DNA of 64,000 nucleotides from Halieaceae bacterium (GCA_902547755.1 CACCPA010000010.1:1-64000); one strand, 5' to 3'. Shown: positions 1-8,635, numbered from the stretch's first letter. A program made the numbers and translations. Notes: generated from the sequence alone by a model not told the origin.

Positions 1-120
1 ACCGAGTTGTCTGAGCCAGGCACAAAAGTTCAGCTCGATATCCGCGGCACCCTAGTTGATTCAGAGATTGTGGCTTTGCCTTGGTTTGAGTCTCACAAGA
101 AGATCCCCGAGGGTATCTAA
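1..120 (+). CDS. C-terminus of a GcvT/aminomethyltransferase-like folate protein (partial)
   Basis: Frame 1 is open from the first base to a TAA at 118-120 and encodes 39 residues, the end of a protein that begins before the window. The piece contains PGTKVQLDIRG followed by a short strand and ALPWF, which resembles the C-terminal barrel of aminomethyltransferases and related tetrahydrofolate-dependent demethylases (GcvT, DmdA, sarcosine/dimethylglycine dehydrogenase tails). Such enzymes move C1 units onto folate, and some relatives release formaldehyde. That would suit the frmA-frmB pair that follows on the same strand after about 190 bases. The assignment rests on a short tail and the exact subfamily cannot be told. 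Confidence 0.5.
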   Translation, partial: TELSEPGTKVQLDIRGTLVDSEIVALPWFESHKKIPEGI

Positions 121-133
121 TTACAGGTGCCAC

Positions 134-147
134 CTCTGTTAACAGAG
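134..147. promoter_or_regulatory. 14-bp perfect palindrome upstream of frmA
   Basis: CTCTGTTAACAGAG is a perfect palindrome without spacer, 14 bases after the preceding stop codon. It shares the half-site TCTGTT/AACAGA with a second dyad at 243-258. Two copies of one half-site in one intergenic region suggest binding sites for a dimeric regulator. The regulator is unknown. Confidence 0.35.
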
Positions 148-242
148 ATTTACCCCTTTGGCTTAGTGAAAGTCGACGAGACTGCCCCTTAAAATGATTA
201 GTGCGGCGATCCGGGTTAATAACTAGACTGGCGTGTATTGCG

Positions 243-258
243 TCTGTTGGTCAACAGA
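243..258. promoter_or_regulatory. Second dyad with the same half-sites, upstream of frmA
   Basis: TCTGTTG and CAACAGA are perfect 7-base arms separated by GT, 56 bases before the frmA start codon. The arms repeat the TCTGTT/AACAGA half-site of the palindrome at 134-147. The position fits an operator or activator site for the formaldehyde operon. It is seen in the sequence only; no regulator gene lies nearby. Confidence 0.4.
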
Positions 259-314
259 TCAGTCTAAGTCGCTAACGGTTCAATAAAAACGATAAAAGCA
301 AGGTGGGATAGTCA

Positions 315-1421
315 ATGAAAAGCAGATCTGCAATTGCGTTTAAAGCTGGAGCCCCGCTGGAGATTGCGGAGGTAGATGTTCAAGGACCGCGTGCTGGCGA
401 GGTGATGGTCGAAATTAAAGCCACGGGTGTCTGCCATACAGATGCATTTACCTTGTCCGGCGACGACCCAGAGGGTGCCTTCCCAGCGATATTAGGGCAT
501 GAAGGTGCAGGCGTTGTTGTTGAAGTAGGTGAAGGCGTGACGTCGGTGAAGCCTGGCGACCACGTAATTCCTCTATACACACCCGAGTGCCGTGAGTGCA
601 ATTTCTGTCTTCATCCCAAGACCAATTTGTGCCAAGCCATCAGAGAGACTCAGGGACAGGGCTTGATGCCTGACCACTCCAGTCGCTTCACCCTAGATGG
701 CGAGCCGATTCTCCATTACATGGGCTGCTCGACATTCTCCAACTTCACAGTATTGCCTGAAATTGCAGTCGCGAAAGTGCGTGAGGACGCGCCTTTTGAC
801 AAGATTTGCTACATCGGATGTGGTGTTACAACGGGTATAGGCGCTGTGGCTTTCACAATGAAAGTCGAAGCTGGGTCAACCGTTGCCGTCTTTGGTCTGG
901 GCGGAATTGGGCTGAATGTTATTCAGGGTGCCCACATGGTTGGTGCAAAGCGAGTTATCGGCGTCGATTTAAACCCAGCAAAGGCGGATTTGGCCCGCCA
1001 GTTCGGTATGACTGATTTCGTAAATCCGAGTGAGGTCGAAAATGTCGTTGATCACCTGATTCAACTGACAGGTGGCGGTGTTGATTACAGCTTCGAGTGT
1101 ATCGGTAACGTCAATGTGATGCGTCAGGCGCTCGAGTGTTGCCACAAGGGCTGGGGGCAAAGCTGCATTATTGGTGTTGCAGGCGCGGGACAAGAAATTG
1201 CGACGCGTCCATTCCAGCTGGTGACTGGCCGATCTTGGCGGGGCTCAGCCTTTGGTGGCGCCCGCGGAAGAACGGATGTCCCCAAGATCGTGGATTGGTA
1301 CATGGAAGGCAAAATTAATATCGACGAGATGATTACCCATACCATGCCGCTCAATCAGATTAACGATGCATTTGACTTGATGCACGAGGGCAAGAGTATT
1401 CGGTCAGTGGTGACCTTTTAA
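315..1421 (+). CDS. frmA: S-(hydroxymethyl)glutathione dehydrogenase (class III alcohol dehydrogenase)
   Basis: This 368-residue zinc enzyme oxidises S-hydroxymethylglutathione, the spontaneous adduct of formaldehyde and glutathione, to S-formylglutathione with NAD+ in the cytoplasm. The catalytic zinc site is visible as C40 (GVCHTD) with H62-E63 (GHEG). The structural zinc site is C92, C95, C98 and C106. A Rossmann GLGGIG loop and the acidic VIGVDLN strand mark an NAD enzyme. Length is normal for class III ADH. A purine-rich AGGTGGG lies 7 bases before the ATG. Its stop overlaps the next start (TAATG), so frmB is translationally coupled. Two palindromic sites upstream may regulate the pair. 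Confidence 0.95.
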   Translation: MKSRSAIAFKAGAPLEIAEVDVQGPRAGEVMVEIKATGVCHTDAFTLSGDDPEGAFPAILGHEGAGVVVEVGEGVTSVKPGDHVIPLYTPECRECNFCLHPKTNLCQAIRETQGQGLMPDHSSRFTLDGEPILHYMGCSTFSNFTVLPEIAVAKVREDAPFDKICYIGCGVTTGIGAVAFTMKVEAGSTVAVFGLGGIGLNVIQGAHMVGAKRVIGVDLNPAKADLARQFGMTDFVNPSEVENVVDHLIQLTGGGVDYSFECIGNVNVMRQALECCHKGWGQSCIIGVAGAGQEIATRPFQLVTGRSWRGSAFGGARGRTDVPKIVDWYMEGKINIDEMITHTMPLNQINDAFDLMHEGKSIRSVVTF

Positions 1422-2263
1422 TGGGGCTCGCGCTTCTGTCGTCTGTTCGTTGCTTCGCCGGTGACCAGCGTCGCTATCAAGCGAGCTCCAGTGCTCTATC
1501 AGGCGAAACGGTATTTTCGGTGTTTCTTCCTGATTTTGCTGTGGCGAATCCTGTGCCTGTCGTCATTTACCTCTCCGGATTGACCTGCACGGATGAAAAC
1601 GCCGTTACCAAAGCAGGTGCTCAGCGCATTGCCAGTGAGCTGGGAATTGCATTGATATTCCCAGATACCAGCCCAAGAGGCGAGGGTGTAGCTGATGATC
1701 CTGACAGAGCCTATGACCTGGGTCTGGGTGCCGGTTTCTACCTGAATGCCACGCAGGAGCCTTGGTCTAGGCACTACCAAATGGAAACATTTGTGGTGGA
1801 CGAGCTACCAACCTTGCTTGCCGGCATCGAGGGACTTGATCTTGATAGGCTGAGTATCTGCGGTCATTCGATGGGTGGCCACGGGGCGATAAGCTTGGCG
1901 CTCAAATACCCTGGTAAGTATCAATCTGCGAGTGCCTTCTGCCCGATTTGCGCACCAACCAGTTGTCCTTGGGGCAAAAAAGCGTTTTCGGCCTATTTGG
2001 GTGCTGACGAAACATTGTGGAAGCAATACGACAGCTGCGAATTGATTCGGGGAGGCGCGGCACAGATTCCACTCCTGGTGGATCAAGGGGCAGCCGATCC
2101 GTTTCTGGAAGAGCAATTGCGCCCACAGCTTTTACTGGCTGCCTGTGAGGAAGCAGGGTTCCCTCTGACCTATCGAGAACACATGGACTACGACCATAGT
2201 TATTTCTTTATCGCGTCTTTCATCGAGGAACACTTAAGGTTCCATGCGAAGTACTTGGCGTGA
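1421..2263 (+). CDS. frmB: S-formylglutathione hydrolase
   Basis: This 280-residue alpha/beta hydrolase of the esterase D family hydrolyses S-formylglutathione to formate and glutathione, the second step after FrmA. The nucleophile elbow is GHSMGG with S150. D226 (QGAADPF) and H259 (YDHSYFF) complete the triad. The SGLTCTDEN and PDTSPRG segments are typical of the family. The start overlaps the frmA stop by one base (TAATG), which supports a two-gene operon for formaldehyde removal. The first 25 or so residues are longer and more hydrophobic than usual, so an internal start is possible, but none has a better ribosome site. Confidence 0.93.
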   Translation: MGLALLSSVRCFAGDQRRYQASSSALSGETVFSVFLPDFAVANPVPVVIYLSGLTCTDENAVTKAGAQRIASELGIALIFPDTSPRGEGVADDPDRAYDLGLGAGFYLNATQEPWSRHYQMETFVVDELPTLLAGIEGLDLDRLSICGHSMGGHGAISLALKYPGKYQSASAFCPICAPTSCPWGKKAFSAYLGADETLWKQYDSCELIRGGAAQIPLLVDQGAADPFLEEQLRPQLLLAACEEAGFPLTYREHMDYDHSYFFIASFIEEHLRFHAKYLA

Positions 2264-2359
2264 AATAAGGTCTAATTCGTTAGTTGATGACGCTAAGACG
2301 CTAATTGAGGGGGCAATATCGGTCTCAGGTCTACCGGAAATTGACAATACTACGAAGCG

Positions 2360-2614
2360 TTAGATTGCTAAAAATAGATCCAGACCACTCAGTACCAAAA
2401 TAAGCCGAAGAATGAGTTTCGAGCGCTTATCGAGCGCATCAAACTGCTTTTTGAGTTCAGCCAGCTCTTCTTTTGCGGTGTCACTCGCGTCGACGATTTT
2501 CTCACGGCTTGCGGCAATTGCGCCCGCGGCAGCGACGCCCGCTGTTGATACGCCCATGGCGCGGAGCAAACGTCGGCGGCTCAATAGTGATGTATCAGTT
2601 TGGTCGTCGGTCAT
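2360..2614 (-). CDS. Small Tat-signal, tail-anchored protein of unknown function
   Basis: The gene encodes 84 residues. The N-terminus has a twin-arginine motif (SRRRLLRAMG) and an alanine/glycine-rich hydrophobic stretch like a Tat signal. A charged, probably coiled-coil segment follows (about residues 38-63, KEELAELKKQ). The protein ends in a strongly hydrophobic stretch (about 66-84) that could anchor it in the inner membrane. It is the last gene of the minus-strand run, 26 bases after the crotonase. I do not recognise a named family. Folded, Tat-exported, C-terminally anchored proteins are usually redox or small accessory proteins; no cofactor motif is visible. The ribosome site is weak. 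Confidence 0.6.
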   Translation of the reverse strand: MTDDQTDTSLLSRRRLLRAMGVSTAGVAAAGAIAASREKIVDASDTAKEELAELKKQFDALDKRSKLILRLILVLSGLDLFLAI

Positions 2615-2640
2615 AAGACTAGTTACGGTAATCTCTCTGA

Positions 2641-3429
2641 CTAAGACTGATTAAATACGGGTTTTCGTTTCTCGAGGAAGGCGGCCATCCCCTCCCGCGA
2701 ATCAGGCGTCCCAAGAGTGGCAGCGACGGCCCGTTTTTCGTCTTCGATGGATTCATCGAGGGTTTTGGTTTCAAACCCCACGATGGTGTCTAGCACCGCT
2801 TTCACCGCTAGGCGAGGTTGCGCAGCCAGCTCTTCACCGAGTGCCTGTGCCCGCGCTTTTAACTGCTCAAGTGGAACGACCTCCGTCACGAGACCCATCC
2901 GCAATGCTTCGTTTCCATCAATTTTACGGGCTCGCAAAATCATATCGAGTGCATGCGGCCGACCTACGACACGGGGAAGGCGTGCTGATCCGCCCCAGGC
3001 GGGAACACTGCCTAAATCCATCTCGGGCAGGCCAATTTTTGCGCCTTCGCTCGCTGCGATACGAAAATGGCAGGCCAGAGGTAACTCCAGTCCAGCACCT
3101 AGGCAGTAGCCGAAAAAGGTGGCGATCGCGGGTGTCCCACCGTTTTCGATCATGTCCAGAACACGATGGCGTTGGGCGAAAAACGCTTTCGGGCTGCCCG
3201 CGCGTTTGATGCCCTCGGGGATTTGCCTGAGATTCATGCCAGCGGAGAAGTTTGCAAGGCCCTCAGCCGTGAAGACAATGGCACGAATTGTGTCGTCAGC
3301 GAGCACCTCGGGCAGCTGCTCTTCCAGACGATCGATGTAACTCACGGGCATGAGATTGAAGGGCGCATCGTTCACACTGAAGGTTGCGACGTGATTGGTC
3401 ACTGAAAAAAGATAGGGATCGTTCATCAC
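2641..3429 (-). CDS. Enoyl-CoA hydratase/isomerase family protein (crotonase fold)
   Basis: This 262-residue crotonase has the oxyanion-hole segment FSAGMNL (about residues 61-67) and GYCLGAGLELPLAC. E115 and E136 (LPEMDLG) sit where the two catalytic glutamates of enoyl-CoA hydratases lie, so hydratase activity is plausible. The C-terminus KRKPVFN is typical of the family. A GGAGA motif precedes the ATG. The gene is 33 bases downstream of the GNAT gene and 26 bases upstream of the small Tat gene on the same strand. It therefore seems to belong to the carbamoyltransferase operon, although a metabolic link is not obvious. The substrate cannot be told from sequence. Confidence 0.85.
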   Translation of the reverse strand: MMNDPYLFSVTNHVATFSVNDAPFNLMPVSYIDRLEEQLPEVLADDTIRAIVFTAEGLANFSAGMNLRQIPEGIKRAGSPKAFFAQRHRVLDMIENGGTPAIATFFGYCLGAGLELPLACHFRIAASEGAKIGLPEMDLGSVPAWGGSARLPRVVGRPHALDMILRARKIDGNEALRMGLVTEVVPLEQLKARAQALGEELAAQPRLAVKAVLDTIVGFETKTLDESIEDEKRAVAATLGTPDSREGMAAFLEKRKPVFNQS

Positions 3430-3462
3430 TGTGTTCTCCGTTTCAGGGCCACTGTTGGCATT

Positions 3463-3948
3463 CTAGTTAGTTAGCCATTTGTACATCACAAAGGCATCGA
3501 CCAGTCCCAGTGTCGGATGGTTAAAGGTGCGCGGCAAGGTGCCGACAACATCGAAGCCCAGTTTTTTCCAGAGTGCGACGGCGACGTCATTACTGGAGGC
3601 GACGAAGTTGAATTGCATTGCGTTGAAACCCATTGCAACTGCTATGACTTGCGAGTGCTCGCACATTTGTCGCGCGATTCCCACGCCGCGGGCATCCGAT
3701 GACACCATATAGCCGCAGTTACAGACATGCTTGCCCGGTCCGCCCTGGTTGGTTTTGAGGTAATAGGTGCCAAGGATCTTGCCCTCGTGTTCAAACACAA
3801 AGGTGCGGTCAGGCTTGCTCATCCACAGGGCTTCGGCCGTGGGCTTATTCGTGTCTGCAGGGTAGGCATAGTTGTCACCGGCGCGAACGATTTCCTCAAA
3901 AATAGGCCATATGGCTGGCCAGTCGCCGGGTAGAGCATCTCTGATCAT
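3463..3948 (-). CDS. GNAT-family N-acetyltransferase
   Basis: The 161-residue protein has the GNAT fold. A strand with GKILGTYYLK is followed by the acetyl-CoA-binding loop ARGVGIARQM (about residues 86-95) and a late ASSNDVAVALWKKLGF segment, which is the usual motif B region. It should transfer an acetyl group from acetyl-CoA to an amine. The FNHPTLGLVDAFVMYKWL ending is common among phosphinothricin-like or YhhY-like acetyltransferases. It starts 15 bases after the DUF5989 gene on the same strand, so it is probably co-transcribed with the carbamoyltransferase/SxtJ/DUF5989 genes. The substrate is unknown. Confidence 0.85.
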   Translation of the reverse strand: MIRDALPGDWPAIWPIFEEIVRAGDNYAYPADTNKPTAEALWMSKPDRTFVFEHEGKILGTYYLKTNQGGPGKHVCNCGYMVSSDARGVGIARQMCEHSQVIAVAMGFNAMQFNFVASSNDVAVALWKKLGFDVVGTLPRTFNHPTLGLVDAFVMYKWLTN

Positions 3949-3963
3949 GGGCTGTGGTAGTCG

Positions 3964-4116
3964 TTAGAACAACGTGTAGATGAACGGAGCCAATGCCGAG
4001 CCTTGCGTCATGACCACAAGAATGCCGAGCAACAGCATGATGCCGATGATGGGTGCCATCCAAAGCTTCTTGCGCTCACGCATGAAGCCCCACAGGTCTT
4101 TTAAGAGATCGAGCAT
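3964..4116 (-). CDS. DUF5989 / SxtK-like 50-residue membrane protein
   Basis: The 50-residue product reads MLDLLKDLWGFMRERKK, then a hydrophobic helix, then MTQGSALAPFIYTLF. This matches my memory of the DUF5989 family, the small protein that follows SxtJ; its counterpart in cyanobacterial saxitoxin clusters is sxtK. It has one predicted transmembrane helix (about residues 19-37) after a basic N-terminus. Its ATG overlaps the sxtJ-like stop (TGATG on the minus strand), so translation is coupled. The function of the family is unknown, but its constant company with an O-carbamoyltransferase suggests a membrane partner for carbamoyl transfer. It is easily missed in annotation because of its length. 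Confidence 0.85.
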   Translation of the reverse strand: MLDLLKDLWGFMRERKKLWMAPIIGIMLLLGILVVMTQGSALAPFIYTLF

Positions 4117-4529
4117 CAGTAAGGCCTCTCGAAGTGATCGTTGGGCCGAACGGCACTTGAAACGCGATAGCTGTCAGTGGTCTTCCCACCAGTGGTGCGG
4201 GCCAATGCATCGCGACCGAATAGCTTCATGACAAGCCCCGTGGGCACAAACAGCGCGTAGTAAAGCACGAACATGATGATGCGCGTATTGATGAAGGCAG
4301 CAATTAGACCAAAGCGCATCCACCCGCGATAAAACGGTGTTAGTGCGGTAGGAGCAAGCAGCGCCAATACAGTGAATAACAGCGCCACCACCCAAGGCCA
4401 CAGAGGAAAGCTGTAGCCGATAAGGAAGGGCAGCAGCAGACCAAAGAGTAATACTAGGATGGCACCAAATAGGAGGCCAAACTGACGGAGTTCCGGACCA
4501 CTCATAGTTGTGTTCGATTCTCTAGTCAT
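4116..4529 (-). CDS. SxtJ-family membrane protein
   Basis: The 137-residue protein has three to four hydrophobic helices (about residues 16-38, 43-63, 72-100) and then the conserved-looking tail LVMKLFGRDALAR and a polar C-terminus ending HFERPY. This pattern and its position directly after a NodU/CmcH-type carbamoyltransferase identify the SxtJ family, known from saxitoxin clusters and from many unrelated bacteria. Function is unknown. The start is 10 bases after the carbamoyltransferase stop and its own stop overlaps the DUF5989 start. The three genes therefore form a tightly coupled unit, probably acting at the inner membrane. Confidence 0.85.
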   Translation of the reverse strand: MTRESNTTMSGPELRQFGLLFGAILVLLFGLLLPFLIGYSFPLWPWVVALLFTVLALLAPTALTPFYRGWMRFGLIAAFINTRIIMFVLYYALFVPTGLVMKLFGRDALARTTGGKTTDSYRVSSAVRPNDHFERPY

Positions 4530-4539
4530 TCGTTAACCA

Positions 4540-6393
4540 TTAGTCCAGCTGGAACTCTTCTTTCCATGATCCGTCGTCTTCCAAATGAGGTTGCTCGCTT
4601 TTTAGCAGTAGGGCGTTTTCTAACACGAGGACATCCATTTCCGTTCGCATAAAGCAGCGATAGGCATCCTCAGGTGAACACACGATAGGCTCGCCTCTGA
4701 CGTTGAACGAGGTATTAATGAGTATTGGGCAGTCAGTCAGTCCCTCGAATGCTTTTATCAAGGTATGGAGACGCGGATTGGTATCGGAGTGCACAGTCTG
4801 CAACCGCGCCGAGTAATCGACGTGTGTAATGGCGGGTACGGTTGATCTGGCCACATTGAGCTTCTCGATACCGAACAAAGCCTTCTCCTCGTCGGACATG
4901 GCAATACGGTGCTGCTCTTTGACGGTTGCGACTTTGAGCATGTAAGGGCTGTCGTAGTCGGTGTTGAACCAATGGGTGACGGCGTCGGCCGCAATCGCTG
5001 GCGCGAAGGGCCGGAAGCTCTCACGGTTCTTGATCTTTAAATTCATGACCGACTGCATCTTGGGTGATCGCGCATCACCGAGAATGGACCGAGCGCCAAG
5101 CGCCCGTGGACCAAATTCCATGCGCCCATTGAGCCACCCAACCACCGCACCGTTGGCTAAAGCCGATGCCACCTCGGGCATCAGCTGATCATCGCTAACC
5201 CACCGATACGGTGCGCTCATGGCTTCAAGACAGGATTCAACGGCGGCCCGATCGTATGCTTTACCGAGATAGGCTCCGCGCATGGAGTCAGTTTGATCAT
5301 CGGCGACACGGGGTTGATCTAGATACTGATGCCAGGTTGCAAGCGCGGCACCGAGTGCACCTCCCGCATCGCCAGCGGCAGGTTGTATCCAGACACTGCG
5401 AAAGGGGCCCTCGCGATCGAGGCGACCATTAGCCACGCAGTTGAGTGCGACGCCACCGGCGAGGCACAGGTGCTCCGTACCCAGTTCTGAGAGGATCGTA
5501 TTCGCCAGCTTCAAGACAATCTCTTCAGTGACGACTTGTATCGATGCAGCGATGTCCATCTCGCGCTGAGTGAGCTCCGCCTCCGGCTGTCTTGGAGGAC
5601 CGCCAAATAGCCGATCGAATCGTCGATTGGTCATCGTCAGACCCGTCGCGTAATTGAAGTAGCGCATGTCGAGTCTGAAGGTGCCATCGGGCTTGATATC
5701 AATAAGATGTGCTTTGATGAGGTCTACGTAACGGGGTTCCCCATAGGGCGCCAGCCCCATGAGTTTGTATTCACCTGAATTGACCTTGAAGCCCGTGTAA
5801 TAGGTAAATGCTGAGTAGAGGAGACCTAAAGAATGAGGGAATTGGATTTCCCATTGCGGCGTCAGGGTCGATCCGTCGCCCAGCCATACCGAACTAGTCG
5901 CCCATTCTCCAACCCCGTCCAGACAGAGCACCGCTGCCTTCTTAAACGGGCTCGCATAAAATGCGGATGCCGCATGCGAACCGTGGTGTTCGTGAAACAA
6001 GAGAGGTGGTAAGTCTGTTTGTTCTAGCCCTGATAAGGCAGCGAGCTCGCGTTTTAAGGTCACTTTTAAGAATAGCTTTTCCTTAAGCCAGATGGGTATG
6101 GCCATGACAAACGATCGGAAGCCCTTCGGAGCGAACGCGAGATAGGTTTCGAGCAATCGCTCGAATTTGACCAGCGGCTTGTCGTAGAAGGTGACGTAGT
6201 CAATATCATCGAGACTGAGTCCCGCCTCATCGAGGCAATAGGCAATGGCATTTGCAGGAAACGCAGCGTCGTGCTTTTTTCGGGTAAACCGCTCCTCCTG
6301 AGCCGCTGCCACAATACACCCGTCCACCAATAAGGTGGCCGCGCTGTCGTGGTAGTAGGCAGAGAGGCCAAGCACGTTGATTGATTTGGTCAT
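4540..6393 (-). CDS. O-carbamoyltransferase (NodU/CmcH/TobZ family, SxtI-like)
   Basis: This 617-residue enzyme should move a carbamoyl group from carbamoyl phosphate, via carbamoyl-AMP, to a hydroxyl acceptor. The N-terminal Kae1-like domain has GLSAYYHDSAATLL, EERFTRKKHD and the metal-binding HEHHGSHAASAF. The C-terminal domain shows FGPRALGARSILGD and NTSFNVRGEPIVCSP, both hallmarks of the family. Length is normal. It heads a minus-strand operon with SxtJ, DUF5989, GNAT, a crotonase and a Tat protein. It is divergent from the SGNH-TPR gene across 79 bases, so the two promoters share one short region. Acceptor unknown; a surface glycan, lipid or secreted small molecule is inferred from the membrane partners. 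Confidence 0.92.
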   Translation of the reverse strand: MTKSINVLGLSAYYHDSAATLLVDGCIVAAAQEERFTRKKHDAAFPANAIAYCLDEAGLSLDDIDYVTFYDKPLVKFERLLETYLAFAPKGFRSFVMAIPIWLKEKLFLKVTLKRELAALSGLEQTDLPPLLFHEHHGSHAASAFYASPFKKAAVLCLDGVGEWATSSVWLGDGSTLTPQWEIQFPHSLGLLYSAFTYYTGFKVNSGEYKLMGLAPYGEPRYVDLIKAHLIDIKPDGTFRLDMRYFNYATGLTMTNRRFDRLFGGPPRQPEAELTQREMDIAASIQVVTEEIVLKLANTILSELGTEHLCLAGGVALNCVANGRLDREGPFRSVWIQPAAGDAGGALGAALATWHQYLDQPRVADDQTDSMRGAYLGKAYDRAAVESCLEAMSAPYRWVSDDQLMPEVASALANGAVVGWLNGRMEFGPRALGARSILGDARSPKMQSVMNLKIKNRESFRPFAPAIAADAVTHWFNTDYDSPYMLKVATVKEQHRIAMSDEEKALFGIEKLNVARSTVPAITHVDYSARLQTVHSDTNPRLHTLIKAFEGLTDCPILINTSFNVRGEPIVCSPEDAYRCFMRTEMDVLVLENALLLKSEQPHLEDDGSWKEEFQLD

Positions 6394-6472
6394 TGCAGGT
6401 TAACTACCGCCGCTCTTGGGAAAAATAGGTGCGTTGACTAGTGTATAGCGCACAAACGAAGGATAGCTTTAA

Positions 6473-8551
6473 GTGTCGAACACGCGAAACATACTTTTTA
6501 CGATCATAACGGTTGTCGTTATCCCACTGCTATTTTTTGTCCTGGTTGAATTTGCCTTGCGCTTGGTGGGCGTTGGCACCCACTACCAGTATTTCAATCA
6601 AATCGACATCGACGGTGAGGCGTTCTATCAGGAAAACCCGGACTTCGCCGATCAGTTTTATCCGCGATCGCTAAACGTAGGGCCGTTGCAGAATACCTTT
6701 GCTGCTGAGCGCTCAGACGGTCGCCTGAGAGTGTTTGTGTTGGGTGGTTCTGCTGCCATGGGCTTTCCGCACAAAAACCATGGCGTCGACCGTCTATTGG
6801 CTACCCAGTTGAGGGCGCTGTTCCCAAAACGGGATGTCGAGGTGGTGAATACCGCAATGACCTCGGTCAATTCACATGTGGTTTACCAGGTCGCGCAGAC
6901 CTTGCCCTCCGAATCCGCAGACGTTGCGGTAATCCTCATGGGAAATAATGAGGTGGTGGGTCCCTATGGACCGGGAACCTTTAATCAGAATTTTCTCTCG
7001 AGCTTATCGGCCATCCGAGCGCTGCAGGCGCTCAAGCGCACTCGTCTCTGGCAACTCGTCGATAGCTCATTAGCTGAAGTGCAAAGCAGCGATGCCAAGG
7101 CGGACCTTGAGTGGCAGGGCATGCAAATGTTTGTGGACAATGGCGTAGCGGAGGATGACCCCCGCATGTCAGCAGTCTATAAGCATTTCGAGGGCAACCT
7201 GCGGGATATTGTAGACACCCTGAATGCCAAGGGTATGCACGTTGTGCTCTCCACGGTGCCGGTTAACCTGCGCCAATCAGCCCCCTTTCTGTCTATCAGT
7301 CGGGATGACAGCTCTGCGAGCGATGAGGCGAAACTAACTGCACTCCGAGAGCGCGCCGAAGCACAGGCGCTGAACGGTCGCTGGCGGGAGGCCCAAGATC
7401 TGTGGCAACAGGCAATCGCCCTGGATGCTGGTTATGCCGACTCGCACTTTCAGTTGGCCACCAGCCTTGAGAACCTAGGTGAGTTAGCGTTGGCACGCTC
7501 GCACTATGAGCGAGCCTTGGATCTCGATGGGCTTCGTTTCAGAGCGGATACGCGCATCAATGCGATTATCGAGCGAGTGGCGCGTGAGTACGACTCAAGT
7601 AACGTGAGTTTCGTGCATAGCTCAAAGGGCTTCGACCGCGCGAGCGCACCCTACGCACCGGGCTGGGACTTGTTGGTTGAGCACGTTCACTATGACTTTT
7701 CGGGTAACGCAGTCCTAGCGCGCATTTTTGCGCGCGCGATTGCGCGACACCTCTCACCGACAACCCCACCAAAGCTCTTAAAACCCGAGAAAGTGGCTGC
7801 TCGCATCGGGTTTCCAAACCACGAGACCATTGAAAATCTGAAGAACCTGCAGGGCATGGCAAAGCAGCCACCGTTTCCTGGGCAGAGTAACTATCAGGAC
7901 TACTTGGCGTTCCTAGCGACTGAGCTCTCTTCTGTAACGGCTGAGGTGGGAGAGCCTAAAGATGTGGTACGACGACGGCAGCAGGTGCTCGTAGATGGCG
8001 AGGGCGACTGGAAGCTCCATTTTGAAATGACGGCCTTGGCAAGACACCTCAAGAACAAGCAGGCGCAATATTATCACCTCGATCAACTGTTCAAGCTTTA
8101 TCCCCATAACCGCGAGAGCTACATCAATCTCGCCACCCTGCTGAGTCAGGATGGGCGCTGGGCCGAGGTGATTCCTTTGCTGGAGCGATCATTGAGCTAC
8201 ACACGAGGCCGTGATGAGCTGGTCGTTGAGGTCGTTGGTTGGCTAGGTACGGCGCATTTGAAAACCAATAACACCGCTAAGGCCACTGAACTTTTGCTCT
8301 CTATCCCGGGAGATTACCCCGACCAAGTCGGCATGAGTCTTCGGGCTTACGGCAATCTTATTAAGCACAGTTCAGATAGCGGTGATGCCCAGGCGACAGA
8401 GCAATACCTGACGTCGCTCGAGAATTACGCCAATACACTGGTCGTGTCGGGGGCGAGTGAGTCCTACCCGCGCCTGAACCAGCGAATGGCACAGCTCTTG
8501 ACCATGGGTGGCGACAGAGCAGGTGCTGCGCGATGGCGAGCGGTACGCTAA
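6473..8551 (+). CDS. Membrane-anchored SGNH hydrolase-like protein with TPR repeats
   Basis: The 692-residue protein starts with one transmembrane helix (about residues 7-28). An SGNH/GDSL-type domain follows: GGSAAMG with S93 as likely nucleophile, MGNNE (156-160) as block III, and EHVHYDFSGN (403-412) carrying the late histidine. TPR-like helices are inserted near residues 285-350 (ALNGRWREAQDLWQQAI), and more TPR-like repeats follow after about residue 530. SGNH enzymes remove or transfer acyl groups on glycans and lipids. The GTG start is preceded by AAGGA with 9 bases between. It is divergent from the carbamoyltransferase and is a likely functional partner of that operon. Confidence 0.8.
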   Translation: MSNTRNILFTIITVVVIPLLFFVLVEFALRLVGVGTHYQYFNQIDIDGEAFYQENPDFADQFYPRSLNVGPLQNTFAAERSDGRLRVFVLGGSAAMGFPHKNHGVDRLLATQLRALFPKRDVEVVNTAMTSVNSHVVYQVAQTLPSESADVAVILMGNNEVVGPYGPGTFNQNFLSSLSAIRALQALKRTRLWQLVDSSLAEVQSSDAKADLEWQGMQMFVDNGVAEDDPRMSAVYKHFEGNLRDIVDTLNAKGMHVVLSTVPVNLRQSAPFLSISRDDSSASDEAKLTALRERAEAQALNGRWREAQDLWQQAIALDAGYADSHFQLATSLENLGELALARSHYERALDLDGLRFRADTRINAIIERVAREYDSSNVSFVHSSKGFDRASAPYAPGWDLLVEHVHYDFSGNAVLARIFARAIARHLSPTTPPKLLKPEKVAARIGFPNHETIENLKNLQGMAKQPPFPGQSNYQDYLAFLATELSSVTAEVGEPKDVVRRRQQVLVDGEGDWKLHFEMTALARHLKNKQAQYYHLDQLFKLYPHNRESYINLATLLSQDGRWAEVIPLLERSLSYTRGRDELVVEVVGWLGTAHLKTNNTAKATELLLSIPGDYPDQVGMSLRAYGNLIKHSSDSGDAQATEQYLTSLENYANTLVVSGASESYPRLNQRMAQLLTMGGDRAGAARWRAVR

Positions 8552-8635
8552 ATCTTACTCTGCACCACCAAACTTTGCCTCCTGCCTCATTATTCGGTTA
8601 AATCAAGGGCATTAGCACCGCTCGGAGTGAGCAAT

